The notes under the pieces: model-generated
Told to the model about the DNA's origin: nothing
The model's input: the letters and a program-made list of their open reading frames with translations, nothing else
The model's database searches: none
From: Closterium sp. NIES-65
Lineage: Eukaryota > Streptophyta > Zygnematophyceae > Desmidiales > Closteriaceae
Direction: 5' to 3'
Assembly: GCA_948144175.1 (NCBI GenBank)
Contig: CANXME010002095.1
Location: 407,501-471,500, forward strand
Length of the DNA: 64,000 nt
Program-made: the position numbers and the translations under genes
Shown here: positions 1-12,100 of the stretch, piece by piece
Position numbering within the stretch: position 1 is the stretch's first letter
How the letters are laid out: each line of letters opens with the position of its first letter

Positions 1-119
1 TTCCTGCAGGAGTGCCAGGCAGCATGGGGGCAGAGCATCTCCGGGTGGAGTGGTGAGATTCCGGACTGCAGCAGTGCCACGGGCCTCACGTGCGATCCCT
101 CCGGCATGATCGTGATCAT
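1..119 (+). CDS. Exon: LRR N-terminal cap (partial gene start)
   Basis: Frame 1 reads FLQECQAAWGQSISGW, then a Cys, GLTCDP and GMIVIM up to a GTAAGG donor at 120. The pattern of a conserved Trp followed by Cys...Cys just before the first repeat is that of the plant LRRNT_2 cap. The exon ends in phase 2 (AT|G), the phase used by all following LRR exons. The true start and signal peptide lie outside the window. Confidence 0.75.
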
Positions 120-3100
120 GTAAGGCGATGAGAGAGGCGATGCGAGGGAGGCTATGGGAGTGAGAGGATGGGAGTGAGAGGATGGGAGCTTAGTTGGCAG
201 TTTTACGTTTTTTTTGGTCACGCAAAGGTGTAAGTTTACCTTTACCTTTCACTACTCGTAATTTAGATCGAAGTTGCTCGGGCACGGCAAAAGAAAAAAA
301 CAAAGGCTACCCCAAATATGCAGCCCCATCCGATCCGACCATCACGAGGCAGTAACATGGCAGTGTATGCACGAAGCATCTGTAAGGTGATGTAAGTTGT
401 TAAAATGCTTAACACGGGAGAATCAAATGTTACGTACACGTAAACCCCCGTAAGCGTGAAGTGCCAAGCCAACTTAAGATGGGAGTGAGAGTATGGGAGT
501 GAGAGGATGGTAGTGAGAGGTTGGGAGTGAGAGTATGGGAGTCAGAGGATGAGTCTGAGAGGCCATGATGTACTTATTGCCATTTTTGAGAACCCATGCT
601 CAGTGCTCACCATTATTGACACGCCATCATTGGCACACCATCGTTCACACGCCTCATTGTCACACCACATTCACTCACCATCATTGTGACACCACCATTC
701 ACTCACCATCATCACACCACCATTCACTCACCATCATTGTCACACCACTCACCATGATTGTGACACCATTACTCACACACAAACACATCATCACCACACC
801 ATAAAACAGGCAACTCCGGAACTACAAGCTGGGAGGGCAGATTCCAAACTCCCTCAGCAGCCTCAAGAAGCTCATTTATCTGTACGTCCTCTCCTCAGTG
901 CCGTGTTGCCCTGAGACTCAGGGCCTGAGGTTTTGCATCAGGGAAATGCAACTCCACTTTTCTTCCCACAGCACAGCTACGCCTCTTCCCAAAGCACAGG
1001 TTTCTTTTCACCACCCCTTCTCCAGCCCACCCCTCCCTCCTCCCGCGTTTTTCCCTGTCTTTGCCCCCGTTTCCCATTTCTGGCCTCCCTCTAAGCCGTT
1101 AACATTTTTTTGCTCTCTCCCCCTATCTCTCTATTCCTAGCCCTCTTACCTCTTCTGATCCCCTGTACCTCACTGGCCAGTTGTCATCGGGCCTAATAAA
1201 AAGCTGTGGCCAGCTGTCTATCCATGTGGCTGGCTAAGTTGGCCTGACCAACTAACCGAGCCGAGGATTGGCTCGGTAAACCATCGAGCCTAGCCTCTGA
1301 CTTTGCGTTGCAGCTCGCAGCGAGCCCGTCCTGAGTGCTTTTCTGGTATGTGGCGTGGCGTGCTTCGGCGAGTCTTGTAGCAGCTTAGTTGAGGAGACGA
1401 GAAGTAGGAATCCGAGTCGTGGTTGTCAATCCGGGGATAAAATGAGCTTCATATCTGGTTATTTCAGCTTTATGTCTGGTTCTTTTCATTTTGTTTCGTA
1501 TCATTACTTTCTGCTCCTTCGCCTCGCTAGGCCCATACTTCTCCACATCACCATATCCTTCCGAAACCTTGGTTAGCTCTAATTCCTTGAGAATTCACCT
1601 TTTTTCGCTTCCAGTAGAACGACTTGTCGAGTAGTACTCGAGCAGAACCATTTCACAGGCAAGCCACTAGAGGCTTGTGGCCGGCCGCTTGTGGCAGGGT
1701 GGCTTGTGGCCGGCCAGGCCAACTCCCGGCTCACCGGAATGGCCCATTTGTGAGCCGGACAAAGGCAGCTGAGCTCGTGTTGCACATACTTGGCTCAACT
1801 CGGGATAACGACAGCTGACTCCAGCTGGAGCCAAGCTGGCTCGGCTCGGACCCGTGCTCAGGCCTATACATGGGCAAACGAGTCGAGTTTTTCCTCGAAT
1901 TGTTCGAGGGACTCGAAAAGCTCGAGTTTCGAGTTTGTTTTTTTGTAAAAAAAACTCGGTTGCTCGAGTCGAGTTTTGCTCGCGAGTTAAAAAAACTCGT
2001 GAAAAACTCGGCTACCAAGCAAGTTTTTTCAAAACTCGCAAGTTTTGGGGGCTCCTGAGCATTTTGCCACCAGATCCGCCCGCGCCTAGCATTCCGCCGC
2101 TAGATCCGCCCGCACCTAGCATTCCGCCGCCAGATCCGGCCGCCCCTAGCATTCCGCCGCCAGATCCGGCCGCACCTAGCATTCCGCCGCCAGATCCGCC
2201 CGCACATAGCATTCCGCCGCTAGATCCGCCCGCACCTAGCACTCCGCTGCCAGATCTGAACGCACATAGCATTCCGCCGCTAGATCTGCCCGCACCTAGC
2301 ATTCCGCCGCCAGATCCGCCGGCACATAGCATTCCGCCGCTAGATCCGCCCGCACCTAGCATTCCGCCGCCATATCTGCCCGCACATAGCATTCCGCCGC
2401 TAGATCCGCGCGGCATTTCCTTTCACTAAACTGGTTTCGTGGGGTGGTGGGTAAGGGGGGTGTTTAACAACGAGTCGAGTTTTACTTGACTCGGACGAGT
2501 TTTCTTTGAACTCGTCCGAGTGTTGAAAAAACTCGGTAATATGGTCGAGTTTCGAGTTTGCTTTGTGGCACAAAAAACTTGGCGAGTTTTCCTCGACTCG
2601 ACTCGTGTGTGACAAAAAAATCGTCAAAACGAATCAAGTAAAACTCGACTCGTCTTTTGCCCATGTATACTCAGGCCCATGGCTAAGGCTCTGCTCGGGG
2701 ATGGGCGGGCGATACGGGCCGGTCTGGTCGCAAAGGTGGGCAGGCCTCATGGTTTTTCTTCCTTGTGGTTTGCTCAACTGCTAGGCCCGCCCCCCTTGCT
2801 ACCGTCATCGTGTCCTCACAGCGATCTCACAAGCAACCAGTTGCCAGGCAGCATCCCTGCCACCGTGACTGCGCTCAGCCTGCTGCAATACCTGTGAGTG
2901 TGATGCACACCGGACAACGCCCTGCCACGTGTTTTCTTTGTTCTGGTCCCCTCTCTCCCTGTCCGTGCACGCGCACGCATGCATGTCCGCATGCTCGTAC
3001 GCACACAACCCCTGTTTCTCTGTCCGTGCAGGTGGCTCTTCAACAATACACTCACCGGCGCTATCCCGGCTGACATTGGCTCACTGACCAGTATGATCAC

Positions 3101-6100
3101 CCTGTGAGGTTTCTTGCTGCTGCTGCTCTTTCAAGCATCACTCGTCCCTTCTCCACTCCTCTTACGTCCTCCACGTGTGCTTGTCTATTATTTTTTTTTG
3201 CACTGCACTCTACTCTGCCTGCCCTACTTGCCTTGGCTGCTCCCTTCCTTGCTCGCTCCCCTTATCACTTGTGTTCCTTTCCTCCCATCATTCCAACGTC
3301 CCCCAATGGAAAAAAGAGGTGGTCTATTCTACACTACCCATTTACACGCTAGCTTAAATGCATCTCACACTCGTGGGGGGATGGGGCAGATGCTAGAAAT
3401 ACGCAGTGTCCGCTGATATGGACGTCTGGTAAGTGGGTGGGTGATAGGGGAAGGGAAAAATGTGTTACTGGGCCCGCTACTTCCGTTAAGAGTTACGGAC
3501 GTTTACATGGGCAGGAAACATGACCCCCCTATCATGTAAGTCGAGTTCTTTTAGTGGACCAGTTGAGATTGGATGCGTAGAGGGAACGGGTCTGGAGAAG
3601 TTTGGGGGGAGTGAACGTGTTGGGAAAAGGGTTGGGGGTGCAGATGTCGGTTAAAAGAGCCGAGCTGACGGCATGTTGTGGCAAAATTAGTCTCCAGACT
3701 TCGGAAGGAAGCTGGGTTGTGAATGAAGGGAATGGAATATTAGAAACAAAGCTGGCGATCGTATCCTGCTCTTGTCATGTTGCGCAACCTCTTTGTTGTG
3801 TCAATTCAATACACCTTGCATTGACTTGTCATGAGGCGGCCTCCCTCAGCTATCTCTTCTCCAACATGCTTTCTGGCTCCGTGCCCTCCTCAATCACAGA
3901 GCTGAGTGCACTGACGATTTTGTGAGACATTTACTCCACTGCAACGAGCTTGCTTATGGCAGGCTCGCCTAAGGGATACGTACGCCAACTAAGAAGCAAT
4001 TTTCCTATTTTCCAAGCATGCCCTTCTGTCTTATGTGCTTCTGCCTGCCTCACGTGCTTCTGCCTTGTGCTCTTCCTTTGTGAACGAGTTATTGTTGTGT
4101 TGCCGAGGTGTAGCTTTTACGAGCCAGGTCCCACACATGCTTCTGCATTCTCCTGTAGATATCATGTTCACCACATCCTTGTGTGCTCTTGACAGAGGAA
4201 TTGGCACGTTCGTCTGTCGTACAGCCAACGCTTCACTTTTATATTTAGTTGTGCAAATGCAGCACACCTCAGGCAAGGCGAGTATTACTTGCTACGCACG
4301 GATTATTCATGTGCAACGAGGTGAGCTTCTCCGCGGCTCGTACGGTGGACTCGTTCAACGACGAGTGATGGTTTTGAGTTATGGCGAGAAAAACATGTCC
4401 GAGCCGAGCCGAGTATTGCTCGGCGAGTTTTAAGAACTCGCCGAGCACTCGTCAGTTCGACGAGCTTTTAAAAAAACTCGCCGAGCAGAGGAAAAAAAAC
4501 ATCGTCGCGATTTAGCGATGGCATCTTGGTATAGCAGACGAACTAGTTGTGGGACATTCATGAAATCCAGTTGATCGAGATCTAAAACTTGTAAATCTAA
4601 CATTGACGCTCACAATTCCAGATCTCAAGTTGGTTGGGTTTTCTAGATTCAGTGTGGTGAAGATCGGTAATGGGAGGGGGGTTGGAAGCAAAATGGTTCA
4701 CAAATCTGTGGGCTGCGGGGTACGAATTCTAATTTTGACCTAGCTTTTCTTTTCCCAATTTCTCCCACACCTCTCCCGAAGCTGTTTCTAGAAAGTTTGG
4801 CCTGCTCGTTGCAAAGCAGAGGCGCGCAACTCTTCAGCCCTAGCTTTTGATAGTTAGGAGTGGCTGCACTGCAATGCTACAAGCCGAGCTTTGCTCGCAC
4901 TCGTTCGAGCATTTTTCAAAACTCGGCCGAGCTTTAAAAAAAGCTCGTCAAACATGACGAGTGGCGAGTTCTGTTCTTCGCGGAAAAGGCTCGTCCGAGC
5001 AAAACTCGGCTCATTGAAAAGCTCGCACGAGCTTGACCTGTGACGAGCCGAGTTTTGCTCGGCTCGTGCCAATGCCCATGTATAGCACGGATCACCGTCA
5101 TTGTCATCGTAACCTACCTACCCACGGAAGGACGTAGGCGAGTACTACTACTGTCTCAGCAATGAGTAAAATTTTACTCCTGACAAGGAAAAAAATGTGA
5201 TTGCCAAAAGTGACGAGGCGGCGAGAGTCGAGAAGCTCCTCATCCGAGTAGTACTACTAGCCTCGCATTGTTGCACCTCCAAACAACGCGAGCATCACTT
5301 AACGCGCTACTTGCTCAGAATTATATATTTCCATGCAAACGCATCTTCAACCACTCGTCCTCATGGCACTGGCCCCATTGTTTGAACACCCTGAGTGGGA
5401 CAGGTCGCTGGCCTCCAACCAGCTCAACGGCTCCATCCCGGCTGACATTGGCGTCCTCACCAAGTTGACAAGCATGTAAGAAGATACGCTCTTGTTGTTC
5501 TTCTCACATCTCCCGTGTAGTTCCAAGATTCTTTTCCCGCACTGTTCAGTTTACCTCACCTTCTGTGCTCTCCCTCGACTCCTTCCTGTTTCCCTTGATT
5601 TCTCTGTTGAATAATTTTCTTCACCAGTCTATCTCCACTTAGGTGCCTCTTGCTTGTAATCATTTTCTCACAGTCTCTTTTCAGCAGATTAATGCCGTAA
5701 AATCATATTTGTGTGACTCTTGATGTTTCTCCCAAATGTATGCGTAGCGTCATGCCTCTTCTTCCGTCTCCAAGAAACGACCATCTTCTTTTGCTATTCA
5801 CCCTTCTGGTATTCCCAAACCTCATCGCCGTCCCGCCTCTCTTCTGTCCGTCCATTCTTGTCTTGTATCCTCCCACCTCACATTAATCCCAGTGATTTTT
5901 TTTCAATATCTAAATACATATATATATATACATATATATATATATATTTTTTTACTCAGAGACTTTTCAAGCAACCAACTGTCTGGCAGCATTCCGGCTA
6001 CCATCAGCACACTCACCCAAGTTTCTTACCTGTTAGTGACACTCTAGTCTCGTCTCAGGGGAGCTTTTCTCATCTACATGTGAAACGTGTTGCGCGTTTG

Positions 6101-9100
6101 ATACGAAAGTGCACGTACGCGATACGCGCACGGGGGGAGGGGGGGGGGGGGGTGGGGTGGGGAAGGAGGGCGGGGGGAGTGTACGCACGAAATACACAGA
6201 CCCTGGCAGGTTAATAAATCCCTGGACAGATTTAGATGTTGGGTCAAGAGAGTGATGAGTGCTGTTGTAGTAGTGGAGGTCATCATGGCAGGTGAGCCTG
6301 GAAGGGAAGAAAACGAATGATGAGAATGGAACCCATAAATGTCCCAACTTTTTGCTGCGGAATATGAGTCCGGTTGAAGACTCGTCCATTGAACAACAGA
6401 AAGGGGTTGGGGAATGGATGGGGTTGGAGTGGATTGTTGAGTGCTGGACAGGAGGAGTAGAGATGAGCATTTGCCCCGCTCGGGTCGGGCCGGCCCGACC
6501 CGACCTGTGGTTTAGCCCGGGTCGGGTCAGCGGTTTCAATTCAATAGCCGGCCCGTGTGGGCCGACCCGACCCGGGCTAAAACCCGACCAGAGCATGGTA
6601 CTCAGGCCGAGCCGGGTCGGGTTTCGGGTCAGCTTTGACCCGACCCGTTTTTGAGTCAGGATTTGGCCCGACCCGATTTCGACAAAGGGGGGACCCAAAA
6701 CCCTAACACATTTTATGTCAAGGATGATTTCTTCCCCTCGACATCTTTTCATTACCGCACACCTAATATCCTTCCTCCAGCGACCAAAGGCACCTAGGAA
6801 GCATAACTACTTAGTTTGCAGCCACATAATGATGCGACAAGTTAGAAGTCGACTTTGTTGAGAGGCTCAATGTCGAGAGATCTGTGAAGAGTGGGAGGGG
6901 GGGGGTTGGAAATGGTAGATTTAGTGCGGTAAGGAGTGGTGAGCAGTGGCGAATTGGTTGACACATTTGTTGGAAACGAGTGCCACGGCGAAACTCCTGA
7001 TCTCCACCAGATCGACCAGCGAAATTGACGATTTGCAGAGTTACGCCAACGAACTCATTGATCTGCGCAGATTGGCGGACGAAAGCGCCGATCTGCGCAG
7101 ATCTGCGGGCGAAATCGCCGATCTGTGCAGATTGGCGGGATGAATCGCCGATCTGCACAGATCGGCGGGAGAAATCGCAGATCTGCGCCGATCGGTGGGC
7201 GAATCGCCGGTCTGCGCCGATCGGCGGACGAAAGCGCCGATCTGCACAGAGCGAGGGCAAAATCCGGTTTCCTGACCGGACCCGACCTCGGGTCGGGCCG
7301 AGCCAAAGTCGGGTCAGGAAAGACCCGGCCCTGTACCTCCCGGGTCGGGTCAGGGTAGGGATGAGCAAGGTGGCGAACACCTGTTCGGTTCGCCTCGAAC
7401 GTGTTCGAGGCGAACCGAACAGGTTTTGTTTTTTAGCTCAAATCGTTTGCCGAACAGTGTTCGATGTTCGCCCGAACACGTTCGTGTTCGGGCCGCTGCT
7501 GAAATTTGCCCGCGACGAACACGAACAGTGTTCGAGGTTCGCCCGAACACGCCTCCACAGGCGAACAGCGAACACCTGTTTTTTCCTAAACTGTTCGCCG
7601 AACCGAACAGTGTTCGGTTCGGCAAAAGAGGGTGTTCGACAAGGGGCGAAGACAAACATGTTCGTGTTCGCCCTTTGCTCATCCCTAGGTCAGGGTATTC
7701 AACATCCTGGCCCGAGGCTGGCCCGGGAACCCGCTTGGCCCGGCCAAGTCGGGTCGGGTTGGGCCAAATGCTCAACTCTAGGAAAGAATGATACACAATA
7801 GTTAAAACATTCAGACCGCAGGTTGCAATCCCTCTGTGCGAACTCAGATTTGAATTGCAATACTCAAATTTGCTTTTCCCACGTCGCAAAATTAACTCCT
7901 TTTGTTTTTGTTTTTATAAAATTTCCGGTCGGCCCCGTGCGGATCTCAGTGTTTTTTCAGAATCGCACCATACGGCTTTTTATGCGTATTTACTCTATAC
8001 GAAACTACATTTTAGCCTTTTTTCTAACAGCATATGGGGGTGACATGATAAATGCAAACATGCATGCATTGAAAGAATGGGTAGTGACTCAATGAAGTGT
8101 GGTGCTTAAAAGATTCTGCTTGCTTCGGTGCGGCCAGTTCCATTTTCCAAGACATTCTCACTGCCTTCTCCTTACTGCCCTGCTTTCAAAATCCATTTTC
8201 CTCAGTTAAAGTCACCAGCATTCCTCTCCTCATACTAGTGCATGATCCTTGAGACACGTCTTGATGAAAAAAAGCTTGCGTCCTTTGTTTGACACAGGTC
8301 AGTGCCCATGGTAAAACCCCACCTACTGGTCTGGTTCTTCCTTGCATTCGTACGCAATGGCAGGTCCCTGAGAAGTAATCAGCTCACCGGTTCAATCCCT
8401 GCGGAACTTGGCTCTCTACTATCTCTCTCATCCCTGTAAGGCTCCTTTCTGCCTCTTTATTGACACAATAGTAAATGTACAATGTATACAAGGCAAATCG
8501 AGACACCTAGTGCATGGAAAGACATGCAGGCTAATCCTATTGTGAGACCTACAAATAGGCCTCTGAGATGTCTCAGTGGTCCTCTCCAAAGTAAGGCTCC
8601 TTTCTGCCACATGACCATAAGTCTGGCCTGATCTGGCTCGTTTTGAGCCGTGACAAGCGGGCGGGCTGACAAGTCAAGCTGGAGACTCCGCTCGACGACC
8701 GTGCTGGCAGCTGCCTGTGCCTCGTCCGTCGTAGCAAGCTGGTCGAGCCAGGATTTTCCACGAGCAATCTCACAAATCCGTGTTGGCACCTACCCGCCAG
8801 ATCCGAGTGGACCAGGTAATAGTTGCGTGTCTGCAGGACTGACAAAATGGATCGGTGAACTTAGGGCACGATAGGAAGAAGAATTGTGCTGAGTAAGAAA
8901 AAAGGTACAAGTCTTAAGACTAGAGCAAGGTCCTTGTCCAAGGATGGTATCTAGTGAAGTGGGAAGCCACATATATGTGGCTAAACTCTTGAGGCTAGTT
9001 GCAGCACCTCAATGCTGAGGGCAGGCTAGCCAACCTTGCCAAGCTAGCAAGTGAGACCACATGTTGCACATATGGGCCAGGTTGGAACAACAGCCCACAT

Positions 9101-12100
9101 GACAGCATATGACACACCATAGATGCTAGCAAGGTGAGTGTGGGATGAGTGGACAGGTGCCAATGCCAACTGTGACCACACGCACTGTGGTGGAGAGTGG
9201 TGGAGTGTGGACATGTAATGTGGAGCATAATGAGAAGGAAAGTGTAGCTACTGAGAATTGAACTCAAAACCTCTAAGACCCAACCCAAGGTGAGAATTCA
9301 CCCTCTGACAAAATACTCGCTGCACAACATGGACAAGCCATTGAAGGCTCGACAATGATCTGACCTACTCATCGAGCTGGGTCTTGACGACCTAGCGGTC
9401 GAGCCAGCGGAGCAGGACTCTTGGCTCAGCTCACCCTGCTGACGAGCAGATCCGACAAGCTGATCCATTGGCTGAGACCTATGCTGATGTGTGCTCCCTA
9501 CTATTTTGTCTCTCTCGATTTTGTCACCTCTGGTATTTCTACATTTCTTTTCTGTGACTCCCTCCATTCCCTTTTCTACATTGTGCAAACACACCGACGG
9601 ACACGAATCTTGCCTTCCCCGGTGTCCACCCCCCACCACACCACACCACCAACAGCTCTCTCAACTCCAACTTGCTGTCAGGATCTGTGCCCTCCTCGAT
9701 CACAAAACTCACTGCTCTTACATTTTTGTAATTGGGTGCCAGGTTCCCAGAGGTCCTAATAAAGATCCGTTGTATTGTTTTTCTCTTTTTTTCTTTTGAA
9801 TATTTTTTGCAGCTTGTGCCACAAAGATTTTTGTAGTACTACTAGTTAGGCAGCACGAGCAAGGCCCGAGACAGGGCAGGGCCGGCACAAAACATGCCGG
9901 GAAATCTTTCTATAGACAGTGATCCTCTCTGTTTGTACCACATCTTTATTCCAATTCGGTACTAAAACATTCGTTGAGAACAAAACGCACTGGAAAATGT
10001 GACTACAGCGATAGTGATTCCGGCCTAACTCGGGCAACCCTGTGACGAACCACCAATGGCTGACTGGAACGCGATTCTAAAATCATGCTGGCGAGGTTTG
10101 AACTGGGCCAACCTGTTTGATTCTTCCTCATTTATAGTCTCATGCTAATACCACCGTCCTACCTTTCTTCTCACCAATTTGTCCATCTCCCTTGCACGCC
10201 TCTCACGTGTCCCTCATCTCTCTGTCTCGTACAGCTCCCTCGCTAACAACCAGCTCACCAGCTCCATCCCCGCTGGCATTGGCTTGCTGACAAAGCTGGT
10301 AACCATGTAAGGATCCATTGTAGGTGCTTCGGTCACATTCGTAGGCATGAGCAATAACCGAACCAAAACTACTTGCGCACCAGACGGGGGTGGAGAGTTT
10401 CAGAACTGCACTCTTAAAGCCTTCAAGTCTTAAGGCACACGGGTTTTGCTCATGCCTTGATTGAACACCCTGATTGGGACAGGAGAGCTTGCCTGTCCCA
10501 TGTTTCTCACCTGTCAGTTGCCCTCTTGTCTAGTGCTGTCAATTTCCTCTCACAGGAGAGCTTTTCTCATGATGAGCGCGAGCTAAGAACACAAGGGGGT
10601 GACTTTGATACATACGTGTGTCCATGCAATGAAGTCATTCGTGGAGTGCCCCCTTTTTCCATTGTTTTGAATGGATGGGTTGCTGTACTTCAAATGTGGT
10701 GCTCAGTTGAATTCTCCTTACTTTGGTTAGCCCCACGATCTCTCTGTTCTTCTTACTGCCCTAGTTTCATGAAACATTTTCCTTCAAAAAGCCCACCAGC
10801 AGCATCCCACTTCGCATACTGGTGCATCATCATCCTAGAGTGCTGGTCTGGTTCTTCCTTCTTGCATTCGTACGTGTAGAATGAGGATCGGTGAACTTGA
10901 GGCACAATGAGAGAAGAACAATATATCCTTAGTAGGAAGATGGTACAAGCCTGAAAGGCTAGAGCAATGTCCTTGCCAAGGATGAGTTCTAGAGAAGTGG
11001 GAAGCCACATTTATGTGGCTGAACTCTTGAGGCTAGCTGCAGCACCTCAAAGCTGAGGGCAGGGCTAGCCAACCTTGCCAAGCTAGCAATTGAGGCCACA
11101 TGTTGCACATGTGGGCCAGGCTGGAACAACAGCCTACATGGCAGCATGTGGCACACCATAGGAGCCAACAAGGTGAGTATGGGATGGGTGGACAGATGGC
11201 AATGCCAACTGTGACCACACTTCACTGTGGGTGAGTGTGGTGGAGTGTGGGAGTGTCATGTTCGGCATAATGAGAAGAGAAGGTGCTGCCGATGAGAGTT
11301 GAACCCGCGACCACTAAGACCAAAGGTACCCACTGGGACATTCTTGCTTCCACACTTCACTGTGGGTGAGTGTGGTGGAGTGTGGGAGTGTCATGTTCGG
11401 CATAATGAGAAGAGAAGGTGCTGCCGATGAGAGTTGAACCCGCGACCACTAAGACCAAAGGTACCCACTGCCGATAAGAGTTGAACCCCCTTTTTCCATT
11501 GTTTTGAATGGATGGGTTGCTGTACTTCAAATGTGGTGCTCAGTTGAATTCTCCTTACTTTGGTTAGCCCCACGATCTCTCTGTTCTTCTTACTGCCCTA
11601 GTTTCATGAAACATTTTCCTTCAAAAAGCCCACCAGCAGCATCCCACTTCGCATACTGGTGCATCATCATCCTAGAGTGCTGGTCTGGTTCTTCCTTCTT
11701 GCATTCGTACGCAATGGCAGGTCCCTCGGGAGTAATCAGCTCACGGGTTCAATTCCTGTGGAGATTGGCTCTCTACTATCTCTGGCATCCCTGTAATGCT
11801 CCTTTCTGCCACACGAGCATAAGACTGGGCTAAGCTGGCTCGTTTTTGGGCCATGGAAAGCCGGTGGGCTGACAAGCCAAGCCGGAGTCTCCACTCAACG
11901 TTATACATGGGCAAACGAGTCGAGTTTTTCCTCGACTCGTTCGAGGGACTCGAAAGGCTCGAGTTTCGAGTTTGTTTTTTTGTAAAAAAAACTTGGATGC
12001 TCGAGTCGAGTTTTGCTCGCGAGTTAAAAAAACTCGTGAAAAACTCGGCTACCAAGCAAGTTTTTTCAGAACTCGCAAGTTTTTGGGGCTTGTGAGCATT

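Larger units (their letters stand above)
882..2821 (+). other. Intron with one hAT-type element
   Basis: A 1.9-kb intron carrying the element at 1865-2669. About 950-1140 is pyrimidine-rich. About 1190-1860 is rich in GGCTCG and CTTGTGGCCGGCC motifs also found in other introns of the gene. No gene recognised. Confidence 0.6.
6458..7780. mobile_element. Non-autonomous hAT element, GGGTCGG family, with nested MITE
   Basis: Lies in intron 6032-8363. Ends are TAGAGATGAGCATTTGCCCC and the inverse of TAGAGTTGAGCATTTGGCCC. Both flanks inside the ends (6478-6680; 7270-7355 and 7688-7770) are packed with GGGTCGG/CCGACCC words, as in the hAT at 28302-33323. A clean 8-bp target duplication is not visible. 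A 332-bp MITE is inserted at 7356-7687 and a 30-bp tandem array lies near 7053-7255. No transposase is present. Confidence 0.7.

Noticed and set aside
1854..2429. 191-codon Pro-rich frame and the opposite Gly/Met-rich frame (also 11972-12466)
   Set aside because: The 30-bp array in a non-autonomous transposon keeps both strands open; no separate start context, splice or domain evidence.
6033..6752. 239-codon - strand frame
   Set aside because: Runs through intron sequence, a G-run and the GGGTCGG arrays of a transposon; no domain seen.
7025..7801. 258-codon + frame through the 6458 element
   Set aside because: Crosses a tandem array and a MITE with its target duplications, so it cannot be a conserved gene.
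10457..10879. Recurrent 100-200 codon + frames around the type C exon (also 11504, 13478, 20429, 22109, 35499, 39570)
   Set aside because: They are repeated because the intron is duplicated; they run in other frames than the LRR and cross splice sites.
11270..11331. Functional tRNA gene on the - strand
   Set aside because: Only a B-box and a poorly spaced A-box-like word; no cloverleaf of proper length.
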